A stretch of DNA of 64,000 nucleotides from Ochrobactrum teleogrylli (GTDB taxonomy: Bacteria; Pseudomonadota; Alphaproteobacteria; Rhizobiales; Rhizobiaceae). The position numbers and the translations under genes are program-made. The stretch is from contig NZ_VEWL01000009.1 in the NCBI RefSeq assembly GCF_006376685.1, positions 62,001 through 126,000 of the forward strand. Reading direction: 5' to 3'. Shown here piece after piece: positions 1-9,800 of the stretch. The stretch's first letter is position 1. The number at the start of each line of letters is the position of its first letter. The notes beneath the pieces were generated by a model. The model was not told the DNA's origin, did not search any database, and saw nothing but the letters and a program-made list of their open reading frames with translations.

Positions 1-3000
1 TAAAGTCTGTTTCGTCGGAGCGATTGAATGCGAGAGTGCCATAATCATAGATGTTACTTTCCACCACGACGTCGCCGAGAATGCTTCCCGTTGTGCCGCC
101 ATCACCGAGTTGCACGATGCCCTGGCTGATCGTCGTGACTCCTGTATAAGTATTGTTCCCGGTCAGGATCAGTGTACCTAAGTCGGTTTTCTTGAAGCCC
201 TGTGTCCCGCGTAGCTCGCTGGCCACGGTGGCGATCATGGAGTCACTTGCCGAGCTGCTATTACCGACGCGTATAACGGGAGTGGTGTTGGTGTCGACGA
301 GGGTGATGTGTTGGTCGACAAGCCTGTAACCGCCAACCGAGAATACCAGTCCCTTAGTTCTGATATCGCCCGGATTATTGTCTACCTTGACAGTACCGGC
401 ACTCCCCTCGAACATAGCGTAGTTTCCATTGTCCCAGGGACCGTTTGGCGCGCCAACCTTCGTTGTCCAGTTGTTGTTAATTGTATCCCAGGTTCCGTCA
501 CCACCATCAACCTGGTTGTTATTATGCTTGGCAGGATCGCCGCCGTCCCAGTAGTTGAGGCTGGCTATAGTGCCACCAAAAAGCAGATCGACCTGATGTT
601 GGGTGCTGGCATCAATTGACAATAGCTGTGGATCAATGTGGGTGGGCACCGTGCCGATCGTCATTATATTATCGGTGAGATTGCCGCCATAATCGAACAG
701 GCGATAACGCCCCGGTCCGAAAGCGCCCAAATCCTCGATATTTAAAACGCCGTCGAGCGTAAGATCCTGTCGGACGTCGAAAAGGGCGGAAAAATTCGTT
801 GCTGGACCAAGCTTTACATTCACATTCGTTGCATTTGAAAGCATCAGGTCGCTTCTGAATGTGAACACATAGCCCTGTTGTCCGTTGAACGTGGCGTTGT
901 CGCTGGTTGTTGTATCGCCGACAATCGTGCCTTTGCCAGCCAGGGTGGTTCCGCTGCTGGCGGCTACAGTTCCGCCTAATACGGCATTGTCCTCGATCCA
1001 CAGCGAGCCGACATTCAAGAGTGTCTGACCATTGAAGCTGGAACTATCTGCGTTGAAGGACAATTGGTCTGTTCCATTTTGCTCAATCGTGCCGGATCCC
1101 GTCAAAACACTCCCGAAGACGATCTCGTTGCTTCTTTTGAAGACGAGTGTGGCGTTGGTGTCGATCTGTACGGGAAGATCAGCCAAAGCCCCGTGTACAC
1201 TATCGTTTCCTAGTTGCAGCACGCCGGTTCCTGTAATGGCCACATTGCCTAGATTGTTGACGTCACCAGTGAAAATCTGGGTGCCGCCAGCAACTTCCAG
1301 GCCACTCTTGGTTTGAATCTGTCCCGCATATTCGTCGCTTTGTGCATTTGTTATAACCAATTTGGCATTACTGCGGGGCTCGCTCTCCGCACACGTCTCC
1401 TCTCCCGGTGCCAGTTGTCCGCAATCATCAATCAAGCCCCGCCCAGAGCCGGCAAGTCCTTGAATTTTGAATATTGAACCCGTCGCCAGATTGCCAAGAT
1501 TTAACATGGCGCGAAGGTGCTGTTGGGTATCGGGCGTGCCAATCGTGATTTTGCTAGAGTTCTGGAGATCTCCGGCCAAACCCATGACAAGGCGACCTTC
1601 TATGATCGTCCACGGGGCGGCACTTTCCTGAGCATTGTCGACTGTCCACCAGCTTGCCCCGGTCTTTTCGAGACGTTCAATGCCGTAAAAAGGGGTATCG
1701 GTTACAGTTGTTGAACTGTAGGTTCCGCTAACCAGCTTGGACAGATCAAATGTGCTGGGATGGTTCTCGCTGTCCGCTCGCATGCCACCGAGTACGATTC
1801 CATTATTTGTGCCGGTAGAGTTTAGAATTCCCTCTATCGACGTATTTGGATGCAGTTCAATTGTATTGTTGTCTCCGTGCATCAAAACCAGTTGCTCACT
1901 GGCGCTCAATGGGACCCCCTGGGAATTCGGTGACTGACTGATAGATGAGGCCATGTCGTTTGTGGTCAGGGTCAGGCGGTTACCATTGCCTCGAAAATAA
2001 ACGGCCAGGCCGGTCTTTGATTCCTGAGTCCCGTTCGGGGTGCCACCCTCAATATTCATGCCGCCTTGCAGCATGAGGTTTGCCTCACTGCCGGAAAAAA
2101 CCACTGCCGTTCCAAGTTTGCCCACATTCGGATCAGTCGCGGTTCCGTCTGCCGTGTCGACATGTATAATTTTATTCTGAGCAGCGGTTGCGGCAGCCGC
2201 TCTGACGATCACATTGTTACCGTCATTAAGAATAAGGCCGTCGCCACTGTTAGCGCCATCGCCGCCGCCCTTGCCACTAAAAATGGAACTTACCGCACCT
2301 GCCGCTCTATTTTCAGCCATATTGATGATGACCGGACTTGATCCAAATATAACAGCAGCTGCGCCGCCGCCGCCGGCACCGGCATCGGAACCACTTCCGC
2401 TGCCACCGTCTCCTCCGAAAATTCTATCCGCTTGAATTTCCAGTGTGTAGTCGCTGTCGTTGTGGATGACCAATCCGGCGCCGCCGCCACCGCCACCACC
2501 GCATTGCGACTGGGCGGCACATGATCCGCTGCCGCCTGGCCCGCCACGGATCGTGCCTCGGCTTAACGAACCTGCGCCGGGAATAATAATCGTAACTTTG
2601 CCGGCGACAATAGAAGGGGATGGAACGGTCGCCGAATCATACAGGAGGCCTGCGCCACCGCCACCGCCACCGCCACCGGCAATTCCGTCAGTGCCAGCGT
2701 TGCCATTCACATCACTAAGTGGCGGCGGCGGCGTGTCACCGATCAATCCTGGCGCCCCGCCTGCCCCGCCTGTCCCGCCAAAGGTTCCGTTTGCGCCATT
2801 CCCGCCCGTCCCGTTAGAGGGCGCGAGACCGGGGTCGTCGATGCTCGCGTCCCCGCCAAACCCACCGCCCTCGATAGTCGATCCACCACGCCCGCCATTC
2901 GCTCCCCTAGGACCAGGAACACCGGCGCCGCCCCAGTCCGGAAGACTTTGAGCATAAACAGGTGCAAAACCGTTCATAAACAGTGCTATGGACAGAACAT

Positions 3001-3043
3001 AAATGCAATGTTTGGGCTTTAGAACTATGTGTCTAATATTCAT
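1..3043 (-). CDS. Autotransporter-like surface protein, N-terminal part (gene continues beyond the left edge)
   Basis: The minus strand is open from ATG at 3043 to the window edge, giving about 1014 residues with no stop. The protein starts with a basic N-region, a hydrophobic core and A-x-A at residues 30-32, a convincing Sec signal peptide. Residues ~37-260 are extremely Gly-rich (GGxG and GG runs), followed by beta-helix-like repeats. Passenger-type repeats of the form 'L.KTG...W' (about residue 430) and 'F.KTD.GTLILTGNNTYTG.T.I..G' (about 970) are typical of type V secreted adhesins. The Shine-Dalgarno site is weak (AAGG/AGG 8-16 nt upstream). The C-terminal beta-barrel expected for this family is not in the window, so self-transport is inferred. 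It is divergent from the Ig-like/RHS island with a 170-nt AT-rich spacer. It could instead be a haemagglutinin-like protein without a barrel. Confidence 0.85.
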   Translation of the reverse strand, partial: MNIRHIVLKPKHCIYVLSIALFMNGFAPVYAQSLPDWGGAGVPGPRGANGGRGGSTIEGGGFGGDASIDDPGLAPSNGTGGNGANGTFGGTGGAGGAPGLIGDTPPPPLSDVNGNAGTDGIAGGGGGGGGAGLLYDSATVPSPSIVAGKVTIIIPGAGSLSRGTIRGGPGGSGSCAAQSQCGGGGGGGAGLVIHNDSDYTLEIQADRIFGGDGGSGSGSDAGAGGGGAAAVIFGSSPVIINMAENRAAGAVSSIFSGKGGGDGANSGDGLILNDGNNVIVRAAAATAAQNKIIHVDTADGTATDPNVGKLGTAVVFSGSEANLMLQGGMNIEGGTPNGTQESKTGLAVYFRGNGNRLTLTTNDMASSISQSPNSQGVPLSASEQLVLMHGDNNTIELHPNTSIEGILNSTGTNNGIVLGGMRADSENHPSTFDLSKLVSGTYSSTTVTDTPFYGIERLEKTGASWWTVDNAQESAAPWTIIEGRLVMGLAGDLQNSSKITIGTPDTQQHLRAMLNLGNLATGSIFKIQGLAGSGRGLIDDCGQLAPGEETCAESEPRSNAKLVITNAQSDEYAGQIQTKSGLEVAGGTQIFTGDVNNLGNVAITGTGVLQLGNDSVHGALADLPVQIDTNATLVFKRSNEIVFGSVLTGSGTIEQNGTDQLSFNADSSSFNGQTLLNVGSLWIEDNAVLGGTVAASSGTTLAGKGTIVGDTTTSDNATFNGQQGYVFTFRSDLMLSNATNVNVKLGPATNFSALFDVRQDLTLDGVLNIEDLGAFGPGRYRLFDYGGNLTDNIMTIGTVPTHIDPQLLSIDASTQHQVDLLFGGTIASLNYWDGGDPAKHNNNQVDGGDGTWDTINNNWTTKVGAPNGPWDNGNYAMFEGSAGTVKVDNNPGDIRTKGLVFSVGGYRLVDQHITLVDTNTTPVIRVGNSSSASDSMIATVASELRGTQGFKKTDLGTLILTGNNTYTGVTTISQGIVQLGDGGTTGSILGDVVVESNIYDYGTLAFNRSDETDF

Positions 3044-3213
3044 GCCGTTACCTAACCTTATAATATTTTTAGAATAAAATAATAATTTCTATGATTTTCA
3101 GATTGTAGTTTTCAATTGTAAATGTTGTCAACATTGACAGTTGTAAATTAAGAATATTATAGAAATAATAAAATTTATATATGATATAAAATATTTAACT
3201 TATGGAGAATAAG
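3044..3213. promoter_or_regulatory. AT-rich divergent intergenic region with dyad operator candidate
   Basis: This spacer separates the autotransporter (minus) from the Ig-like/RHS island (plus) and must hold promoters for both. It contains a perfect 15-nt dyad at 3121-3135 (AATGTTGTCAACATT), flanked by repeated TTGTA half-sites near 3105, 3116 and 3141. A dyad in a divergent promoter suggests a repressor or activator site shared by both units. The regulator is unknown and no regulator gene is seen nearby. Confidence 0.4.
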
Positions 3214-4809
3214 ATGGTAGTGGGTACTTTTAAATTCGATATCTCGGAGAAACGAGAACTACGTATGGGTGCCACAGAAAAAATTACAGTCTTTCTGGAT
3301 TTGAACGACCCGCTACCTGACGATTCTTCTAAAATATTCGCTACTTTATCAAGTAATGATTATAATGCGGTGATCTCTGGGGCAAAAAAAAGGCTCATGA
3401 ACGCCGTTCCTTCCCCTGATCCCAAAGTGCCACCGAAGCGGTATACTGCCGACTTTTTTATCAATGTCGCACCGAACCTGGTTGAAACTTCTTTAGTTTC
3501 CCTTACGGTAGTATCAAATATTGTTGTCGAAAGTATACCAGGTAAAATACAAGTAAAGGTTGGTAGAAGCGCTAACGTAACGGCTGTTTCTCCGGACCCG
3601 AATCCCATATACTTCACAACAGTCGAGACCATAATAAGCCCGGAGCTTTCTGCGCAAAAGGCGGAATACTCTTTAACTATTCTCGATAACAATAAAAAAC
3701 CGATAAAGGATTATATTGTTGAATGGGGAGAACAATATAATACAGGGTCGTTTAAGTATGTAATGGCATTTGATTCATTAAATTCAACAAATCCTTTAAT
3801 TCCTGATTTTGATGACCAGGCGACTATAAAAAAAGAAGTATATCGAACGGTAACAGATAGTAAAGGTGTTGCAACTATATTCTTTCTCCCCGGAATGGAA
3901 CCGGCGTATCTTGCCGTCAGATGTACTGCTGTTGCAAGCCAGCCGCAAACATATAGTCCGATTGTGATATTTGATGCCCTTAAGCCCAGTGTATATGCAT
4001 TGCAGGAACCTGGAGTGGAGCTTGGGCGAGATCAGCAAGGGAACCTTGACCTGAACACGTCTGCAGGTGACACAGTGAACTGTGTTATCACAACGAATAG
4101 TAGTTCTTTTTATAGTACAGATACACTAATATTATTCTTCGCTGATGATAACAAGCTTGCAACGTACTTTAATGTCTTTTTTGATGGCCCGGTGCCTCCG
4201 GCCATTATAGATTTGACAGTTCGAAAGGCGTTCTTCAAAACAGGTGCAGGAGACACTAACCGGAACAAATTCTATTATGTTGTCGCTGATAAGATAGCAG
4301 GCGTTGTGACCTCTTTATTTTATAGGTTCAACGCATCGGGAGGGCGAGGCGAAAACAAGCCTGATCCAACTATACAACCACGAGACTTGCCAGCCCCGGT
4401 CGTAGAAAATTTATACTTAAATACTGTGAATTTAAATACCATCGAAAATGGTTTTCTGAATGTAAAGGTTGACGTTGCTCCTGGTCCTGGGTGGATGACG
4501 CCCAAAGCCGGGGATGCTATAATATTAACGATCTATCTTAACGGGCTGGACCCCAAGACAGGTTCGGACAAGAACGCAGCATTCGATGCCAAAATAATAC
4601 TTTCTTCTACAGATATTACGAATGGCTCTGTAAAATTTCAATTTGCTCGTGGAGTTGTGCAGGGATATGAATCGTACCAATTAAGACCGGGCGACTTTTA
4701 TGCAGAATACTTTGTCCAGCCGGCCGGATCTCCGCAAAAAATTTATTCAATGATTACCTGGCATTTCCTGGATACCGTCGCGCCGACCAGCTTAAAGCTT
4801 ACTAATTGA
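3214..4809 (+). CDS. Ig-like repeat protein, first gene of RHS island
   Basis: A protein of about 531 residues made mostly of beta-strand-rich, Ig-like segments. The last ~135 residues form one clear repeat of the type 'PAPVVEN...LN ... GD.I.L.IYLNG', which also occurs in the N-terminal half of the gene at 5521. An in-frame ATG lies at 3202, but GGAGA sits 5 nt before ATG 3214, so 3214 is preferred. No signal peptide or membrane segment is visible. The gene is AT-rich and rich in ATA, AGA and TTA codons, unlike the core genes. It lies 18 nt upstream of the next gene, and the four genes to 11921 look like one operon ending in the RHS gene. I recall similar repeats in large uncharacterised Pseudomonas proteins. 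The function is unknown. Confidence 0.7.
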   Translation: MVVGTFKFDISEKRELRMGATEKITVFLDLNDPLPDDSSKIFATLSSNDYNAVISGAKKRLMNAVPSPDPKVPPKRYTADFFINVAPNLVETSLVSLTVVSNIVVESIPGKIQVKVGRSANVTAVSPDPNPIYFTTVETIISPELSAQKAEYSLTILDNNKKPIKDYIVEWGEQYNTGSFKYVMAFDSLNSTNPLIPDFDDQATIKKEVYRTVTDSKGVATIFFLPGMEPAYLAVRCTAVASQPQTYSPIVIFDALKPSVYALQEPGVELGRDQQGNLDLNTSAGDTVNCVITTNSSSFYSTDTLILFFADDNKLATYFNVFFDGPVPPAIIDLTVRKAFFKTGAGDTNRNKFYYVVADKIAGVVTSLFYRFNASGGRGENKPDPTIQPRDLPAPVVENLYLNTVNLNTIENGFLNVKVDVAPGPGWMTPKAGDAIILTIYLNGLDPKTGSDKNAAFDAKIILSSTDITNGSVKFQFARGVVQGYESYQLRPGDFYAEYFVQPAGSPQKIYSMITWHFLDTVAPTSLKLTN

Positions 4810-4827
4810 ACTTAACGAGCTTTAAAA

Positions 4828-5502
4828 ATGGCTTATATCCCGTTACAACTAAATATTACCCAAGGGTCGGGGCCTGATGACGCCAAACATACTGGTATCA
4901 AGCCATCAAATATTGCAACGGTCTATGGTTCTCCGGGCGCTGCTCTTACTGCGCGGATCACTGGGGACGCCGGCATTCGCGAGGCGTCATTTGGCACGAT
5001 ATATTCGTTCACCTTAAATGCCAATGGCCTCGGACAGTTTCATATCGCCAGAAAGCTCAGTTTGGGGGAGCGGGATGTATCCCCCAGCGTAACAGTAACA
5101 ATTACTGACCGCGATAATCCGCAAAATACCATCAGTGGTAATGTTGTTTTTGGTCTTTTTGGACTAGGCGACCTGAAACTCCACTCCCAAAACAATACGA
5201 CCGGTGCTCCATCTGATGGTGTTACGCCCTGCACCATATACGTAATCGTCAATCCGGTCGTGATAGATATAGGCACACTCACCAAACTCGCCATACGGGT
5301 GGATGGCAAAGCATTTCTTCTCGGAAACACTGGCGATCCGGCGGGTGCATTTGTTCCGCTGGACCAGGATGGTAGCGCGACGATCTCTCTCGCGAGCTTT
5401 TGGCCGGGGGAGAATAAGGTAACTGTTGCCTTGCCTGAAAGCCCTGATGGTGAGTTTTTTACCGTTCGGTTGAGTTTTGTCAATTTTCCAATTACGCAAT
5501 AA
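4828..5502 (+). CDS. Small Ig-like protein, paralog of the C-terminal half of the next gene
   Basis: A 224-residue beta-rich protein without a signal peptide. It aligns by eye with residues ~235-446 of the protein at 5521-6861. The shared landmarks, in order, are a 'VYG.P.A...A...GA.I..AS' segment, 'Y.F.LN..G.F.I', a 'TGA..D...PC.I..I' segment and 'VPLDQDGSATI' against 'VPVHADGTATI'. It lies 18 nt after the previous stop and 18 nt before the next start, consistent with one transcript. The paralogy suggests duplication of a domain into a free-standing subunit. No enzymatic motif is seen. The function is unknown. Confidence 0.65.
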   Translation: MAYIPLQLNITQGSGPDDAKHTGIKPSNIATVYGSPGAALTARITGDAGIREASFGTIYSFTLNANGLGQFHIARKLSLGERDVSPSVTVTITDRDNPQNTISGNVVFGLFGLGDLKLHSQNNTTGAPSDGVTPCTIYVIVNPVVIDIGTLTKLAIRVDGKAFLLGNTGDPAGAFVPLDQDGSATISLASFWPGENKVTVALPESPDGEFFTVRLSFVNFPITQ

Positions 5503-5520
5503 CTGAATGGACCATTCATC

Positions 5521-6861
5521 ATGGACAATCCAACGCTCGTTGCCCCCCTGCTGCCACAGGCTGAAAACGGCATAATCGACGTCCAGCGTATTATCGGATC
5601 CATTACTGTACGTGTGCCAGCCTATAGCAATATCAGAAAGGGTGACATTCTTGTTGCCTTTTTGGATGATGTGAGTTCAGTGCCTCAGCTCGTCCCGGCG
5701 CCGGACCTAGGGGGTGGTTACCCTGTGCCCTTTGATTTGCTGTTTCAAAACAATAAAATCGATAACGGTCTCAAGACAGTTTGGTACACTGTAACGGATG
5801 CGTCCGATAATGTTGGAACCTCGATTTCGACAACTGTAAGAATCATTAACAGCACCGCGATAAAGCCGCCGCCGCCAACCTTCCCGGATGCTCGCAACGG
5901 GAAGTTATTCAAAAGCTCAATCCAGAAAAATGATGGCGCTCGCATCAGAGCTACATATGCCCGCATGATGCAGGGGGATGCTGTAAAGTTCTTCTGGAGC
6001 GGGTCCGATGCCTCAGGAGCCTCTGTTCCCGAAGCATCTTTTGAATCCGCCCCGATTACTATCCAGCCAGCCGATGTTGCGCAAGGTTATGTTGAAAGCA
6101 GAATTCCGGCCACAAACGTTCTCGTGCTTGGAGATGGCGGTATTGGAACGGCCCATTATAAGATAGAATTCGCCCAGCCCGGCGACATCAGACCAGTCTC
6201 TCCAGACACAAGCGTTCTGATCTCATTTGCTGGATTGGATCAGCTGACATTGATTGCCACTCAGGAATCTGGGTCCCGAGATGTGACATTCCCGCTTCTG
6301 CTGCCCAATAACGTTATCAAAGTCTATGGTCCTCCCAAAGCAAAAATGAAAGCGGACGTAACAGCAGGTGCCAGGATTGTTGATGCGTCGGCCCCAGGAA
6401 CGGATTACGATTTCGAATTAAACGGTGATGGCGTATTCTATTTAGAGGTATACACGTCCCGTCCCTTTATAGAGACCAAAGAATCCATAAACCTTTTAGT
6501 ATACGAATCTGATTTACTATTTAGCAAATCGGTAGATCTTTCTTTTGCTGTCAACAGGGCTGGCTCTGGGGGCGTTCAGTCGTACAGCCGGACCACGGGA
6601 GCCGTTGCTGATAGCATCATGCGTTGCTCAATTTGGCTGATTGCAGAACGGGGCGTTGCATCCATCAATGCGGTGATTACGGGATCGGCTTACATCAACG
6701 GCTGGACACAGCAAACGAGTATACCTGTTCATGCAGATGGGACTGCAACGATAAATATAATTAGCGAAGTGGCTCAAGCCGTCACATTAAATCTTAAGGC
6801 ACCGGGCGAATATCATGGTGAAACGAACGTCAACTTCATTTTTCTTAAAGATATTATATAG
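5521..6861 (+). CDS. Ig-like repeat protein upstream of RHS gene
   Basis: A 446-residue protein with two tandem ~110-residue Ig-like repeats (about residues 5-110 and 115-230). Each opens with a 'P.a..G.id......' strand and a 'GD.(v/i)' turn; the second contains 'MMQGDAVKFFWSG'. Residues ~235-446 are homologous to the whole preceding protein. There is no signal peptide, TM segment or catalytic motif. The Shine-Dalgarno site is poor, and coupling to the upstream gene 18 nt away may drive translation. It ends 32 nt before the RHS gene. The small beta-sandwich proteins ahead of the RHS gene could be structural partners, carriers or adhesins, but this is inference from position only. Confidence 0.65.
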   Translation: MDNPTLVAPLLPQAENGIIDVQRIIGSITVRVPAYSNIRKGDILVAFLDDVSSVPQLVPAPDLGGGYPVPFDLLFQNNKIDNGLKTVWYTVTDASDNVGTSISTTVRIINSTAIKPPPPTFPDARNGKLFKSSIQKNDGARIRATYARMMQGDAVKFFWSGSDASGASVPEASFESAPITIQPADVAQGYVESRIPATNVLVLGDGGIGTAHYKIEFAQPGDIRPVSPDTSVLISFAGLDQLTLIATQESGSRDVTFPLLLPNNVIKVYGPPKAKMKADVTAGARIVDASAPGTDYDFELNGDGVFYLEVYTSRPFIETKESINLLVYESDLLFSKSVDLSFAVNRAGSGGVQSYSRTTGAVADSIMRCSIWLIAERGVASINAVITGSAYINGWTQQTSIPVHADGTATINIISEVAQAVTLNLKAPGEYHGETNVNFIFLKDII

Positions 6862-6893
6862 CAAAAATCAATAAATTAAAATAGAGATTAGAT

Positions 6894-9800
6894 ATGCCTG
6901 ATTATTTTACTCATTCTATAAATATGAATGATTCAACAAAGACAAACGTGGATTCCAGGACAGGATTATACAGCGTAACTATTCCGCTAGCCAATCTTTT
7001 CGCAAATAAGCTGAAGGGACCGGAACAATCATTAGTGTTGAACTATGCGCCATTTGTGGATCTTGATTGTGGGTTCGGTAGGGGGTGGCAACTTAACTGG
7101 ACGTGCTACGACGAAAATAGCCAGACCTTGCATCTTCCATCGGGTGAAAAGTACAAGATCGAAGTTGATTCTGGATTTACTATTCGACAGACGAAGATAA
7201 AGTCATTCAATTTCGGGAAGACGCAGGATAATTCGTACCGTATAACCCACAATACTGGTGGTATTGAAATACTTGGTAGCAATAATAATGGAATTTGGTA
7301 TCCGACAAGAATATTTTCTCCGTTAGGGGGGTATATAGAATTGTCCTGGAACCAGCCTCAATCAAATACAACAGCCAGTCTCGCATCGATATATGGTGCT
7401 GACGATGAACAATTGCTTAGCGCAACCTACAGCGGCGGAAGGGCAGCTTTCTCATTGTGGCCGGATGGCGAGGATTCTGAAAAATTTGATATAGTCGCCG
7501 TTAAGTCCAACGGATTTTTAACAGAACTTCAAATCGGAGACTGGGTTTGGAAATTTGATTACGATCGCTCAATCAATGCACAACTTGGCGCGCCTTTAAA
7601 TTACGTCAAGTATCCAAACGGAATGATTGAAACGGTAGATTATCTGCCAGACGCGATGCACTATCCAGCAGAAGCGGGTCATAGAGTGTCAGTTCCGTGC
7701 GTGCGCACTTATACTCGTACGTTCAATGGTGGGCAACCTCCGGTGGTGGTTGTGTACGACTTTAAATCAGAAAAATATAATGGAACAAATTATCTTGGTT
7801 TTGGTGGAAGTTTTTCTGAATACAACGAAGAAGATGACAATATATTCAATATAATAGATAGTAACTATAGGTACTGTACAAAAGAAACACTTAAAAGTGA
7901 TGGTGGCGATATTGTAACAGAACGAACCTTTAACTCATTTCATTTAATGGTATCGCAAATCTCAGGTAAGGGCGATTCCAAAACGGCTGTAACGGTAGAT
8001 TACTGGATTGATGGGAGCACGTTCCATGATCTTCCGAAGTATTATAAGTGCCCCAAGAGTATTAAGGTCCAGCGTAGTATTGGGATCGAAAAAGGTGATG
8101 TTTATGAAACTACATTCACCTACAACGATGATGGAACCAAGAAAAGTTGCACCGCCAATGACGGGACCCAAATTGATTGGGAATATTTCGATATAAACGG
8201 CGAAACTGGCGCCTGTCCACCGAGCCCTGGCAGGTTGCAAAGGTTCATCAAAACCCAAACTGTTACCTCGCCGGCAAAGACGAGTTCCACGGGTCAGATA
8301 TGGAAATCAAGTAAATATAAGGACGAGTATAAATATATTCAACTGGATGTCGGCGGCGACATTAATGATCCAAATATGCCGGTTGCTTATGCGGTGCTGG
8401 GATGTAGCCAGGATTACAGCGTTTTTGATTCAATTAGCGGGAAATGGAAATATTTGTATAAAAAAGGAGTGAGCTATTTCGATGAAAAAAGCGATAGTTT
8501 GTTATTTGGAAGATTAAAATGCAATATTAAGACAATTGTGGACGAGAGTGGAAAAGAATATATTCGCAATGAAAATTACAAATATGAATACTCTGATTAT
8601 AGTGACACATTAACGACAACGGAGACAATCACAACTTACGACAGCAAGGACGATATTGTTACAAAATCTCAATACTCATGTAGAACAGGACGTGTTTTGG
8701 CTGAGTGGGATAGATTCAACGTTAGGTCAGATATATATTATAATGTTCATGGACAAGTTAAAGAAGTTAAACTCGCTTCTGAAACAAGTAAGTATTTGAG
8801 GGTTTTCAATAAAAGTTATCAATTCTTGCCGTCAGATATAGATAAAGAAGTGCTTCTGCCAACAGAAACGCTTACCTTCGCCAGTGGAGCGCAGATACGA
8901 CGATGGTATGATGGCGGTGCTCGGCAAATAAAGGAGGAACGGAAAGTTGATAACGTTTGGGTTACCCACTCGGAGTTTGCGTATGGAGATCATGGCAACA
9001 TCGTGGAAATAACAGAATATGATTATGATGGCGATAAGAATATTATAAAAGAGCAAACCAGGATTGATTATAATAATTGGTGTAAGCGATCCCGCTTCAC
9101 GAATTTGGTGAACCAGCGTTTTACAGAGTTGGATCATGATCTAATGAATCGCGTGGTGACGATGACCTGGAGCGACGACAAGGCGCCCGGCGCGGTTTCG
9201 AGCAGAGATGTATCAGCAGCGTCCGTTGTGACTCAGCTTGATGCACGCGATCTGCCCATATCTACGACATGGCGGAACAAGCGCAACGAAGTCATTGCGA
9301 CTGAAAATAGTTATTATGATGGCATGAAAAAGCTCCGCGAACATATCGATGGGAGTGGCAACAAAACGTTATATGATTACGATCGTTGGGGGCGGTGTAT
9401 AACACGCACGCTGCCTGGTGGTGATAAGGTTACCCAAAGCTATGCACCGCAAAGCGGCGACGTGCTTATTACGTCGATAGCGGTTCGGGATAAAGAGATT
9501 GGAAGCCAGATATTTGATGGATTTGGTCGCGTTACATCAGCGAAACATGGCGGACGTGAATGGAGCTGTACATATGCCGGGTCATTTCCAAAACCTGATA
9601 CTGTGACAGCTCCCGACGGCGTTGTTTTCAAAAACGAGTATATACCGGAACTCGACTGCGCGTTAGCGAAGAGATCTACAGTTACCGGAGACCTGATTCA
9701 GGAATACGAATTTGATCCAAGATTAATGAGTATGACAAAAGCCGTAGAAACGGTTTCGGGAAGGGAAACCGTCATCGATTACGAATATGATATCTGGGGA

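Noticed and set aside
2460-2951. Plus-strand 163-codon proline-rich frame
   Set aside because: It is the antisense of the Gly-rich N-terminal part of the minus-strand autotransporter; GGN codons read backwards give proline codons.
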